DNA of 64,000 nucleotides. Origin: Xylogone sp. PMI_703. Taxonomy: Eukaryota; Ascomycota; Leotiomycetes. The stretch is taken from NCBI GenBank assembly GCA_021399445.1, contig JAJTUQ010000001.1, positions 3,534,001 through 3,598,000 on the forward strand, in the 5' to 3' direction. Made by a program: the position numbers and the translations under genes. Each line of letters begins with the position of its first letter. The first letter of the stretch is position 1. Positions 9,885-19,969 of the stretch are shown here, piece by piece. Below the pieces are notes generated by a model. The model had not been told where the DNA came from. It was given only the letters and a program-made list of their open reading frames with translations, and ran no database searches.

Positions 9885-12035
9885 ATGGGTTTTAGACGAA
9901 GCTCTGTAAGCTCGACATCTTCAGAATTGACCTCTGAAAGTTCCGGCACCGATTCAACTGGCTCAAACCTGACCCAGAAGGAACTACAGGGTTCTTCTAG
10001 ACGTGGCTCAACAGACTCAGCAGACTCGGGATTGGATTCAGAATATGACTTGATGAAAATTAAAGAAAATTGGGAACCGATAAAAAAGGATCTTCCAAAA
10101 TGTGATTCGCAGTGCTGGTTGAGAAAAATGGCTAAAATGCATCCGAAGCCCTTGTCAACTGAGCGTGTGCCTATACGTGAGACGGCACCTGTTAGTAAAG
10201 AACGTATGACGAGAATAGCATCTCGATTGTACCAGCCGATTCAGTCTTGGCAAACGCGACTTTTGATATTGCAACCAGGTGGAATTGACTCTCCTATCGA
10301 CTGCAAATTGACGACGGCAAACTTGAGCCCATGGAGTGGTCTTGGTATTGCTGAACTCTCAACCACCATCGAATACGAAGCATTGTCTTATACCTGGGGA
10401 CCACCAAACTTCACAGCATCAATCGTTATAAACAAGATGAGTTATCCGGTTACAGTGCATCTGGCTGATTGCTTAAGGACGTTAAGATATATTGACAAAC
10501 CACGTTATTTGTGGATTGATGCATTATGCATTAACCAGTTTGATATTGATGAGAAATCTCGCCAAGTACGCGCTATGCTGCTTATTTACAAGAATGCGTT
10601 CCGAGTTATCATTTGGCTTGGTTCAGCAGTGGATAAGAAGACTCGTCAATTTCTTTATCTTTTGTCTAAAGAAGAAGAGACTAAAGAGAGGGAAGAAACA
10701 ATTAGAGAGACACAGCATGATAAAGCTTGCAAAAAGGCACTTGAAGAAATAGTTGGCTTAACAGCTTTATTCTTAAAGAACCCTTGGTTTTCGCGGACTT
10801 GGATTCGGCAAGAATTTGTTGTTGCTCGTAAAGCATATTTTGTATGCGACGATATAGAGATCCGTGATAAATGGTTTATCAAACATGTTCGAAGACTAGT
10901 TCGATTACAACATAGACTTGGAATGGGTCATTTGGGTGAGTTATCCTGGGATAATCCTCTTCTAGTACTTGCAAACGATCGCACAAGATTATATCCGGTA
11001 ATCCCTGAGATGATTGAGTTCGACAAGTATAAGAGGTGGTATATGGCTGAAGGCTACCGCATTCGAGAAGTATCACACATGGGTGAATGGTTCAGGGTTA
11101 TTTTCCCAGCCATTGAATTTCAGGCAACAGAAGCTAGAGATCGCGTTTACGGAATAGTAGGCATGTTAATGGATTCCGCGACAACTACATCACGAGCATC
11201 TAACCTTTCTACTCCGAACAAGAACATGGTAATAGATTATACGAGACCAGTTACCACAGTTTATCATGATTTATGGAAATTCATGATTAATCAATCTCGG
11301 AACCTGGGGCCAATTTGCATTTTCGAAGATCGCAAAACGGTTAATAAAAACATGCCTAGCTGGGTTCCAGAATTCTGGAGGCTTGAAGATAGATTAATAC
11401 CAGACATGCCGGTATGGTCGGAGACGTTATTTAGTCCCAATTCTCCAGAAAATACTATGGCAGAAATTCAAGACCTCTCTGACAACGGCCGCCTCTTACT
11501 TAAAGTTATGACGTTTGGAGAGGTCACAAAAGCTAAAGCCAATTCTTCGAGGCTCGAATGGAACTCTAAGAAAGAACAGAAAGAAGATACATCCCATTCT
11601 CTTGCTAAATTTATAAAATTGCCGCTTGAGTACGACGAAACCGGTCAGGAGGTAGAGAGTGACTGTCTCGATGTCCCCGAACTTATTTCACGATATTCAT
11701 ATAAGGTCTTTGAAATTGAGACAAAGGTTATACACTCCCTATCCAGACTGGTTCGTTTCAGAAGAGCTCGTTTTATCCTGCTAGCCGCCCAGAGTGTACG
11801 AGAAGGCGACCTGGTTGTTTTTGCGAGTGGTGCTGTGGAGCCACTAGTGGTCCGGAAAAAGCCAGGAACGAAGGACGAATACTATTACCTAGGGCCTGCA
11901 TTACTCGCTACAGACGTCACTAGAGTCAGAGATAGTGAAAACTCTGGAAGCCCTAAATGGCATTTGTTCGTTAGTGCCAGTCATGTTATGGAGGATTCAA
12001 AACCGTATCTACACACTCGAATATTCTTAGTTTAG
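9885..12035 (+). CDS. HET-domain heterokaryon-incompatibility protein, 716 aa
   Basis: Single exon starting MGFRRSSVSSTSS. A Ser-rich low-complexity N-terminus (about residues 4-50) is followed by a HET domain (PF06985). Its hallmark blocks are visible: YEALSYTWGPP near residue 164, YLWIDALCINQ near 208 with DIDEKSRQVRAM, then YKNAFRVIIWLG, and NPWFSRTWIRQEFVVAR near 305. The C-terminal part is typical of long HET proteins (ARDRVYGIVGML, VIDYTRP). These proteins act in cell-death reactions after fusion of unlike hyphae or on sensing non-self; the molecular mechanism of this subfamily is not established. The reading frame is undamaged. Whether it takes part in allorecognition cannot be judged from one genome. 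Confidence 0.9.
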   Translation: MGFRRSSVSSTSSELTSESSGTDSTGSNLTQKELQGSSRRGSTDSADSGLDSEYDLMKIKENWEPIKKDLPKCDSQCWLRKMAKMHPKPLSTERVPIRETAPVSKERMTRIASRLYQPIQSWQTRLLILQPGGIDSPIDCKLTTANLSPWSGLGIAELSTTIEYEALSYTWGPPNFTASIVINKMSYPVTVHLADCLRTLRYIDKPRYLWIDALCINQFDIDEKSRQVRAMLLIYKNAFRVIIWLGSAVDKKTRQFLYLLSKEEETKEREETIRETQHDKACKKALEEIVGLTALFLKNPWFSRTWIRQEFVVARKAYFVCDDIEIRDKWFIKHVRRLVRLQHRLGMGHLGELSWDNPLLVLANDRTRLYPVIPEMIEFDKYKRWYMAEGYRIREVSHMGEWFRVIFPAIEFQATEARDRVYGIVGMLMDSATTTSRASNLSTPNKNMVIDYTRPVTTVYHDLWKFMINQSRNLGPICIFEDRKTVNKNMPSWVPEFWRLEDRLIPDMPVWSETLFSPNSPENTMAEIQDLSDNGRLLLKVMTFGEVTKAKANSSRLEWNSKKEQKEDTSHSLAKFIKLPLEYDETGQEVESDCLDVPELISRYSYKVFEIETKVIHSLSRLVRFRRARFILLAAQSVREGDLVVFASGAVEPLVVRKKPGTKDEYYYLGPALLATDVTRVRDSENSGSPKWHLFVSASHVMEDSKPYLHTRIFLV

Positions 12036-12460
12036 TTTTGTGCTAAATAGAAACTTTGGATTCTTATTTGTTTCTGTAGTTATATTTACATGTTGTGAGT
12101 ACTACTGGACGCTTGAGGCTGGAATAAATAAGTAAATTCTGGTGGTATAACAGGCTGTCATGCAACTACAAGCCCCTCCATTCAATTTAGTGCAGTAATT
12201 CAGCCTTGCACTTTGGTCGTGTTACTTGAAGGTGATTCTACAATGAATTATGCAAGCTGCCTCCAGATATCACAGCACAAATCAATCATTTGCTACTATA
12301 CTTTTAGATTGGTGGTATTCGCAGCTCTTCCGCTCAATGTACGGCTATGAATAGAGATGTAAAATTTTGTAGAATTTGGTACCATTCTCTACAAGACGGC
12401 ATCTTCGTTACCAGTAGCTTTAACACCCACTTCCCGTCGTGGTACTGATGCTTGCCCCAT
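12036..12460. other. Convergent spacer between HET and GMC genes
   Basis: About 0.4 kb between two 3' ends. It is AT-rich with no coding frame or repeat seen, and presumably holds the transcript ends of both genes. Confidence 0.5.
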
Positions 12461-14173
12461 TTATAGTTTCACCATCGTATTTTTCGTGTCTTCTAATATC
12501 ATCGCAGAGCCTTTCTCGGCAACTGCATACACAACCGCCTGGATATGCGTCGCGATAGGCGCCGGAAAGATGCTGGCATCGATAACGCGTAGTCCGGCAA
12601 CACCACGCACACGCAAGCGCGAATCCACGACCTGGCCCATGGCGCACGAGCCGCTCGGGTGCGACCCAGTTTCGGCAAAGGCGCCAATCCGCCGATCAAG
12701 CTCGGCATCAGACGAAGCCGCACTTAACGCCGGGAAGCCAGCGGGAGGCACCTCAGCGGCTATTATGGACTTCCCGGTAGGAGTCTCAAGCAGTACACGC
12801 ATGTGTTTGCGCAAGCAGTCACGATAGATGGCCCGGTCAGTCTCGGTTGCGTAGTAATTGGGATCGATGGCAGGTGGCGCGAGGGGATCGGCCGAGGCGA
12901 GTGTGATTGTGCCGACAGATGTTGGACTCATGATATATGAACTTGTGTTGACCAGTGTCCCGTTGTTGGAGAGGCCTAGTTCGGCGAGAAGAGCAGCGGA
13001 GCGGCCCGCCATCCACATTGTATACATTTCCTGGTGGACAGCGAGTGGGTGAAGCAGCGGGTGCTGCTCGATTTCTGTCTCAGACAAGCCGTCTTTGGCC
13101 AGCGCTTCGCGGATTAGGTTGTGGGATGCCTGTGTCCAGACGAAAAAATCTACTGGAGTATGCTCTGTCAAGTCTGGATCGGAGAGCAGTGATGATCCTA
13201 GGGCAAGTCCCCGCTCGGGGTGGCGCAATCGCCAGACTTGTCGAATTGTGATATCATCACGAAAGCCCTTGCCCACTGCAGGAAGGTCCACTTGAACGGG
13301 GATACTATGTTTCTGTAACTGAGCAGGTTCGCCGATTCCCGATAACATAAGTAGCTTGGGAGAGTTAAAGGCACCGGCACAAACAATGACATTAGAGCTC
13401 GCCGCGATTGTCTGCCCACCGACTAACTCTACCCCTACAGCTCGAGGCTCCTTTCCTTCGCGCCTCTCGAGCAGCACACGATGCACCTGCCGATCCGTAA
13501 GAAGGTTGACACCCGAAATATCATAAGTAAGATGTGGATTCTGACGTTCGGGACGGATAAAGGTTGATTCCCACTCATTCATCCCCAATGGATAGCCGTT
13601 ATTTGATTCATCATTCCATGACAGACTGGGATCTAGCTCTTGCCAGGCTGCACGCATCGAGTCACATAACGGATATGACTTACCATTGCGTACATCCCGC
13701 ATGGACCGGATCTCGATGGGGCCGTTATTGCCATGTATCTTGGTGTCTATCGGCCTTGTGCTGCTGCGGAAGGTTTCAGACTTGCGAAAGTATGGCAGTA
13801 GGTTCTCAAAAGTCCAAGAATCATCGCCTGCTAGCTGTGCCCAACAATCGTAGTCGACAGCTGGTCCACGCATCCATGCACCGACGTTGATGGCTCCGCC
13901 ACCTGAGAGAGCACGCCCAGCCCAAGCCTTCTTCGGCTTGCCATCAAGATGCTTTTGTGGCACTGTATCGTAGCCGTAATCAATTCGTGAGCCTCTTACT
14001 GATGACATGAACTTTGAATATTTGGAGAGCTCAAAGTTCGATTCATCCTTGCCAGCTTCGATAAGGAGGATTGACGCTGACGGCAGCATCTCCCGCAGGC
14101 GGGATGCAACAACGATACCAGATATGCCACCACCGACGATAATATAATCGTAAGTCTCTTGCCGGGAACCCAT
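12461..14173 (-). CDS. GMC oxidoreductase (glucose-methanol-choline family), 570 aa
   Basis: Intron-less FAD flavoprotein. The chosen ATG at 14173 gives MGSRQETYDYIIVGGGISG, placing the GxGxxG dinucleotide-binding motif near residue 13; a longer start would add a weak 11-residue leader. GMC signature 1 is near residues 80-105 (GGGAINVGAWMRGPAVDYDCW) and signature 2 near GAFNSPKLLMLSGIG. The C-terminal active-site His is in ETGSHPSGSCAMG and the second His/Asn-type position is in THIQA. There is no signal peptide, so it is probably an intracellular choline-dehydrogenase-like alcohol oxidoreductase with unknown substrate. The 3' half is visibly richer in G+C than the flanking DNA. With the neighbouring acyl-CoA ligase and PLP enzyme relics it could have been one step of a biosynthetic cluster, but it is itself intact. 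Confidence 0.9.
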   Translation of the reverse strand: MGSRQETYDYIIVGGGISGIVVASRLREMLPSASILLIEAGKDESNFELSKYSKFMSSVRGSRIDYGYDTVPQKHLDGKPKKAWAGRALSGGGAINVGAWMRGPAVDYDCWAQLAGDDSWTFENLLPYFRKSETFRSSTRPIDTKIHGNNGPIEIRSMRDVRNGKSYPLCDSMRAAWQELDPSLSWNDESNNGYPLGMNEWESTFIRPERQNPHLTYDISGVNLLTDRQVHRVLLERREGKEPRAVGVELVGGQTIAASSNVIVCAGAFNSPKLLMLSGIGEPAQLQKHSIPVQVDLPAVGKGFRDDITIRQVWRLRHPERGLALGSSLLSDPDLTEHTPVDFFVWTQASHNLIREALAKDGLSETEIEQHPLLHPLAVHQEMYTMWMAGRSAALLAELGLSNNGTLVNTSSYIMSPTSVGTITLASADPLAPPAIDPNYYATETDRAIYRDCLRKHMRVLLETPTGKSIIAAEVPPAGFPALSAASSDAELDRRIGAFAETGSHPSGSCAMGQVVDSRLRVRGVAGLRVIDASIFPAPIATHIQAVVYAVAEKGSAMILEDTKNTMVKL

Positions 14174-14517
14174 GATCAGAACAGAGTAGGTAAAATAGTG
14201 TATCAAATTGACTTTCTAATTCATATGTGAAGGATTGAAGTGTATTCACGCCTAGTGTTCCACCGAAGAAATTTCTTGTGACACCTGTACGGTGTGAGAT
14301 ACGACGCTCGAACCCTCGTTTCTACTGGACTACTGGTGTAACTCCACCACAAGCTGATATGGTGGAGAAATGCTGGGTTTTTTGAAGCAATTATGAACCA
14401 CAGATTGTCTCAATATATCCACACCGAGCTCCCGAGCACTCTTGACTTGAAGAATGGTATCGACCATCGGAGCTCTGCCCCCAAAATTCCCTTCTCGATG
14501 ACACGGAAGTTCTCAGC

Positions 14518-14870
14518 TTCGGTTCAACCCGTCAGCATTCAATGCGTCCCTAGAGCTCCGTTCGGACTGGACGGATTATTCGAATCCGCGGATTCCGCCG
14601 GTTTCGAATTAGATTCGAACTCGTAATGTTTGAATTTGAACCGTTTATATAATCAATCCGATCCGAATCCGCGGATGCGAACAAATCCATTCGTGTCTAC
14701 CTTGTTTCATACTGAAATGTGGGCATGAAAAGAAGTATTTTTCAGCAATTTTTATTCATTTATATAAGTTACTTTTATGTGATCCGCGGATTTTCGAATA
14801 GGATTCGGATAATCGGATTCACCAAAAATCCAATTCAATCCGGTTCGAACGAAGCACGCACAAACAGCGA
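14518..14870. repeat. Cluster of ATCCGCGGAT palindromes, possible transposon remnant
   Basis: The 10-bp palindrome ATCCGCGGAT occurs at 14584-14593 (there within the perfect 14-mer GAATCCGCGGATTC, 14582-14595), 14667-14676 and 14782-14791. TTCGAA/GATTCG-type words are scattered between them, including TTCGAATTAGATTCGAA at 14603-14619. Dense short palindromes of this kind are typical of subterminal regions of cut-and-paste (hAT/MULE-like) elements. No transposase frame is visible. The element type is inferred, not shown. Confidence 0.45.
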
Positions 14871-15042
14871 GCTGACCTCTATATTCACCGCCAGTAATCA
14901 CTGCATCGTAAGCCAACGCAATAGGTTCGCTGTTGGGCTCAGGCTCTGCAGTACGTGGATGCAAATCCAAGCAAATGGCCATTCTGCACGGGAAGTCACC
15001 TATAGTGGTTTAGGCTAAAGGCCTGAGCTAAACCCACGCATG

Positions 15043-15230
15043 AAGGAGCTGAATCCACCCAAGACTACTAGATAGTCGAAACACAATACAAGACTGTGTA
15101 TTAAATGCATAAATAACTTATAAAATGTTCATCTCATGCGATAATTATAGGCCGCACCGTATAGCCATAGAGATTAGAAGCCTGGAGTCTATAGGGTCTG
15201 TGCTTAAAGTGTGGATGGATTCAGCTCCTT
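15043..15230. repeat. Inverted repeat pair, 18-bp arms
   Basis: The arm at 15043-15060 is matched by the reverse complement at 15213-15230 with 17 of 18 bases identical. The arms enclose about 150 bp of AT-rich DNA without an open frame. This could be a small MITE or the ends of a deleted element. A target-site duplication is not evident. Confidence 0.45.
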
Positions 15231-15349
15231 TATGACTTTGGAATATATTTCATCTCCCTGTTCTACTACGCACATATCAAGGAGTACCTTTTATTACGAC
15301 TAAATAAACTTTCATTTACTCTACAAACTACCTTCAAGGTATATCCATA

Positions 15350-17351
15350 CTAGTCATCACGTTTTAATCCGCACCAATCCCAAGGTCGCGTTTGAGACCT
15401 AGTTTGCTCACAATGGTTTCCCCAGTACTCCACGTTAGGTTCGCAGTATTTTGGAGTGACAAAATCAGAAATATTAAAGAAATTCTTTAATAGTCCCCGT
15501 TTAATAGGTTTGTCAGACGGCGTACGGGGCACGTCCTCTCCATCATTCAAGATCCGTAGCATGGCTGGAAGTTTATGGATAGCAAGTGTTGCTGAAAGAT
15601 CTCTTCTGATTCTTTGTAGGGTAATGTGATAGTCTCCTGGCAGCTCAGCTCCCGACAATCGCTCATGTGGAGAATGGTATGGCTTTCGCAATCGGACAAT
15701 TGCAGCTGGTAGCTCTTTAGCTTCATGGTCAGGGGCTCCAATAACAAAAGCCTCAAGAATATAGGGCAGATTCATCAGGCTGCTTTCTAGCTCTAGGATT
15801 GGAATTCGATACCCATAGAATAAGATGACTGTTTTGGATAATCAGTGGACCAGCGCCAGAGTATGGGGTCGCATGCGAACATACAATCTGTTGCTACACG
15901 ACCCTCGAAAACGTATTCATCCCCGACTCGACGTAGAAGGTCACCGGTCTTGAAGTATCCCTCTCAATCAATGGATTTTCTCGTGGCCTTCATATCGTCC
16001 AAGTAGCTAACCGTATACAAATAAGCTAATTTGTTCATATGAAAAACATTGTGAGGTAGGACCTACTGAGTAAACATTGTAGGGGTTAAAAAACAGAAGC
16101 CTCTCCGTGATCACCTTCGGAAAGTTTGATTGAGACACCTGAAATAGGGGTCCCGATTGAGTGCTGATTAGAAGTTATGAGTTACGATATACCAAAACAA
16201 GTTGCAACAATAAGATCAGAGCGTGAAAATACGGACCTTTATACTAGAATCAGGGTGCGTCTTAGTTACTATACCCACTTCTGTGAGGACATACACATTG
16301 CAGATGGGCACATTTCGACATATGTCCTTCCAGAATTCCAGAGTGCCAGGGTCGATCATTGCACTCGAGCAAGCTATCTCTTTCAGGATCCTCACTCCTG
16401 CGACGTATTCGGCAACTACATCTGGTGAAAGATCTCTTATGTGCTGCACATAGTAATCTTTCAATTGCCTAAGCAGCGTTGGAGTTATGGATAGACGACT
16501 GATGTGACCTTCACGTAAACTGCCCCAGAAAACTTCAGGCCCCGCTCTGTTTGGCAGGATATAAAGTGTTTCCCCTGAGAGTACCGGCTGGAGCAAGCTT
16601 CGAGCACCTCCAATCCAATGAGGCGGCCGGTAAGCCAGAGTTGTATCGGATTTGCCTTTCACGCGCTTCCAATGAAATCTTCGTCGGGGCAGAACCACGC
16701 CTTTTGGCTTACCAGAAGTTCCTGATGTGAATATAATAAGAGCTGGTTGAGAGGGCGAAGGCACTATTTGGTTATCGATCTCGAAGTTGATAGTTAAATC
16801 CGTCTGTTCTTTCACCCTGGGAAGACTGATACAGATTGTTTCTTTATTTTCGCGTTCTTCCATATATCGTTTGATTCCGGTCACTTGTGCCAAGCGGTCG
16901 TCTGCAAACAAAATGCAACTTGACTGGCTCTTTTCCATAAAGTACGCAGCTTCCTCCGGGAGTACACCAGAGGCTGTCAGTATAGGATAAAGTTAGCTTC
17001 ATCGAAATATAGAACTGATAGATCAACAAAACTGTATTTACCAAGAGGAACGGAGGCCCCCCCAATAGCTAGGATGGAGTAAAAAGATATGATGAATTCG
17101 TAGCCCCCTAGTGTCAAGACACATATATTTGAGGCATTCTCTTTCATTAGCCCCTGGCTATTAAAGATGGATGATGGAAGGCTTCTTCGTAATGCTGAGC
17201 ATATTCTTAGTACATCCTGAAAAAAGCGAGTGTAATCCACTTCCAGTCCGAAGGTGTCATTGATGATGTTCCCATGTATTTCTTGCGTACTTTGAAGTAG
17301 CTGATTAAAAATGTAATCATTAGGAAATTTTTGCAGTCTATTTGCAACCAT
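15350..17351 (-). pseudogene. AMP-binding acyl-CoA ligase (ANL superfamily), broken
   Basis: ATG at 17351 opens MVANRLQKFPNDYIFNQLL. Splicing joins ASVPL to ASGVLPEEAAYF. The adenylation core shows the P-loop-like motif IIFTSGTSGKPKGVV, a WIGGARSLLQPVLSG block, the A5-like VLTEVG segment, then GTPISGVSIKLSEG, YFKTGDLLRRVGDEYVFEGR (A7/A8), and after an intron DFILFYGYRIPILELESSLM leading into the C-terminal lid. The enzyme class activates a carboxylic acid as acyl-AMP and then acyl-CoA; the acid is unknown. Two lesions break it. A T6 run (minus strand, 16088-16093) is one base short, so that VF is followed by a stop before TPTMFTHYLDDM. A TGA at 15964-15966 replaces the residue before EGYFKTGD. 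A CGA-to-TGA change would explain the latter. It lies head-to-tail after the PLP enzyme relic. Confidence 0.75.
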
Positions 17352-18033
17352 TGTTTTGGCAAACTTGTGCCAGGGAGTGGTTGGCGATAATCCGGAAACG
17401 AGATCAAAGTTGCACAGCGTAGCACCGATCTATGTCGGTGAACACCCTCCGACATATAGCGCGTATTTAGAAATAATAGCTGTCGGCATTACTAATTTCT
17501 ATCCTTCATGACGTTGCTTCATGATCAACTACTCTCAAATTTTGTACATATGCAAGCAGAGTTTGCTTCTAATGCAGGTGCAGGTGCGCTGTGCTTTACC
17601 GCCCTTTTAACAAGACCAATGAATAATGGAGCTCGTATAAGGAGTCACAAAAACGAATATGTAAGACAGTGTTTAATTAGAATGTAGGGTATAGGGATTG
17701 GTAACAGTAATCATTGGATACCACTGACAAAATTAGTTTGCAGATCTATTTACATAAAAATCATCTCTAACTTCGGCGAAGTTTTAATCCTTTATCAATA
17801 ACTTGTAATTCCTTCATCAGTATAGTAGTGATGATAGCTTGGTATGCATATGAATCCTGGCGCTGATATATGTTACAAGCCACACCTCAGGAAGGGAGCT
17901 GCTGATTTAGGTCCAGGTATTTCACAGTTTGTAATAGGGTGAACTATAAAAAAGTGGAGTCTATACTTCTCTATCTACAAAAGTTGAATATATTTATATT
18001 AATTTCAGAGCCAGAGAGCGCTGATTTTGTATT
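17352..18033. other. Spacer between PLP-enzyme and ligase relics
   Basis: About 0.7 kb upstream of the ligase relic and downstream of the PLP enzyme relic. No coding frame, repeat or RNA was recognised. Confidence 0.5.
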
Positions 18034-19969
18034 CTATGCAGCTATTGCAACTGGCTTAATATTCACAATATCAATTGCTGATTGCTCCAGCCCCTCAACC
18101 CGTACTAGTGCTCTGGTAACAGCTTTCAAAATCTCATCCGCATCTTCCAATCCAACACTGAGTCTGACGAGATGTCTCGGAACACCATAAATCTCTACCC
18201 AGTCGAGTTCGTGATAGTGAGCAAGTTGCGCGTAGGGGACCGCAAGAGTAAAATTTGCCCCGAAGCTTGTTCCTTTACAAGTATCAAGTCCGTCATAGAA
18301 AGCCTTCGCACTGTTCTCATCGTGGAAAATAATACTCATGAGATGGCCATAGCCTCCATTGCGCCGACGATACTTCTCATAGAGTTGCGCAGTTGCTCCA
18401 GTAGATGGGTAATTGAGCTTCATTACTGAAGGATGGGCGGCTAGCAATTCAACAACTAATTTTCCGCTGCGGTTCGAACGTTGGACGCGCTCCATAAAGT
18501 CTGCGGAGTTTTGCCTCAGAACTACCAAGTCAGGCGGAAAGCAAGTATCTTCGTACACAGCGGTAAGTTTATGGTGAATTAAATCGTAGTATGGAGATTC
18601 GGGATTGATCACAACACTGCTCTCAGTTAATCTTAGATCTGTAAAAATTTTAGCTTTGGTATTTCCGTGCCTGCCTCCCATGACATCTGAGTAGCCGCTG
18701 AACATCTTAGTTAGACTGCTCATAACGATGTCTACATAAGGAAGGACGTCTACGTTCGCGAAGGTACCCACAGTCTCATCGCATACGACAATGAACTGAT
18801 ACTAGTTGGCGAGTTTGCGAATACGGTGCAGGTCTGGTGTAGCTAGCTGAGGATTTCCTGGCAACTCACAAAAGAGAGCCTGGATCCTCTTCCCAGCTAC
18901 AAACTCTGCTTCAAGCTCATCCAGCTCTTCTTTCATCCCCTACCATAGAAAGTGAACTCGCTCCAGTTGGTCCTCTGAATAACCTTGAGGGTTTCAGCAT
19001 AGATCCATCTGTGAAATTAGTTAGAATCAGATCGAAAGTCAAACAGGAATAAGAGGTTAGGGGGAAGTAGAATTCTCTTACCCGTAAGCAACAACTCCAT
19101 AAGGACTTTTAATTATAGAGAGTGCCCTTGCGGTGGCATAGATGGCACTCATTCCTCGCGGGTAGATAAACACATCTTCAGGATTTACCTTTTTCTGACC
19201 AGGTTGCTCGGAAGTCACAAGGCAAGCAATTGATTCTTGTAAGGCATGTCGCTCAGCAACACCTGAGGGGAGTGATTGAATAACTGCGTGCAAGCAGCAA
19301 TAGACTTAAGTGGCGATGTGCAAAAAAGTGGTTTGATACTCTCGGATTGAAGATAGTCCAGCACTTCTAGGCAGAATTCTGCATGTCGCGTTGAGATACC
19401 GTCTCCAGTATCGCGCCAATATGCATTTGCTTCTTTTGAGAGAGCTGCTGGGTATAAGACAATGCTAAAAGAAGCCCAGAAAGCGTCCTTCAAAGATATC
19501 TCGGAGTTGTTTGGCAAGAAGAACCTTACAACTTCAATATCAGGGCCATTGGTAGCCTTTGAACTCAAAGATTCGACACAACGTGCAGCACTCTCGGGAG
19601 ATACAAATATCATGCTACCGATCATGTCAGGACTAGGAGCCTTGAGGCGCCAGAGTACAGCATCATTCAGCCTACGGACTGTGGCATTGATGAAAAAGCT
19701 TATAAGCACATAAGTTAAGACTGTTCCGTTAAAGATTTTGTGGGTATGCAAACCGTGGATATCCTGTTGTCATTTTGCGCATTATCCATTGCTCCCGTTT
19801 CGCCCACGCAGTTACAGATTCCCACGTTGGGCAAGACACACTGACGGCCTATATTGAACTTTAGAATTGAATATAAATTTTTGGTTTAGAGTTGGCTTAC
19901 ATGCAAATTATCAGGTGGTAAAGACTCGCCAAGAGGAAAAGACTTTGGTATTAGAGAAATTGGTTCCAT
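18034..19969 (-). pseudogene. Fungal cystathionine gamma-synthase-type PLP enzyme, broken
   Basis: ATG at 19969 opens MEPISLIPKSFPLGESLPP. Introns with donors GTAAGC and GTTTGC restore MTTGYPRFFINATV, a family hallmark. Other landmarks are DTGDGISTRHAEFCL, DVFIYPRGMSAIYATARAL, VVAYGWIYAETLKVIQ, CELPGNPQL, VCDETVGTFANVDVLPYVD and the PLP-lysine motif SSLTKMFSGYSDVMGG. The family (Cys/Met metabolism PLP-dependent, PF01053) makes cystathionine or performs related gamma- or beta-substitutions. Defects are: a TAG at 18802-18804 after KLAN, where Gln/Lys/Glu is expected; a missing base in a four-base homopolymer at 18937-18940, after which KEELDELEAEF resumes; and a probable one-base loss near 19285-19300. 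A member in this setting could act in metabolite biosynthesis rather than core methionine synthesis (inference). Confidence 0.78.

Larger units (their letters stand above)
14174..15349. other. Repeat-bearing intergenic region
   Basis: About 1.2 kb without a supported gene. It contains the palindromic ATCCGCGGAT cluster (14518-14870) and an 18-bp inverted repeat pair (15043-15230), both listed separately. Open frames here (for example 14752-14982) run through the repeats and have no recognisable protein motif. The region looks like remains of a transposable element. Confidence 0.5.

Noticed and set aside
19700..19800. Frameshift at TGYPRF in the PLP enzyme
   Set aside because: An intron with donor GTTTGC and acceptor ATAAG gives TGYPRFFINATV, the conserved sequence, so no lesion is needed here.
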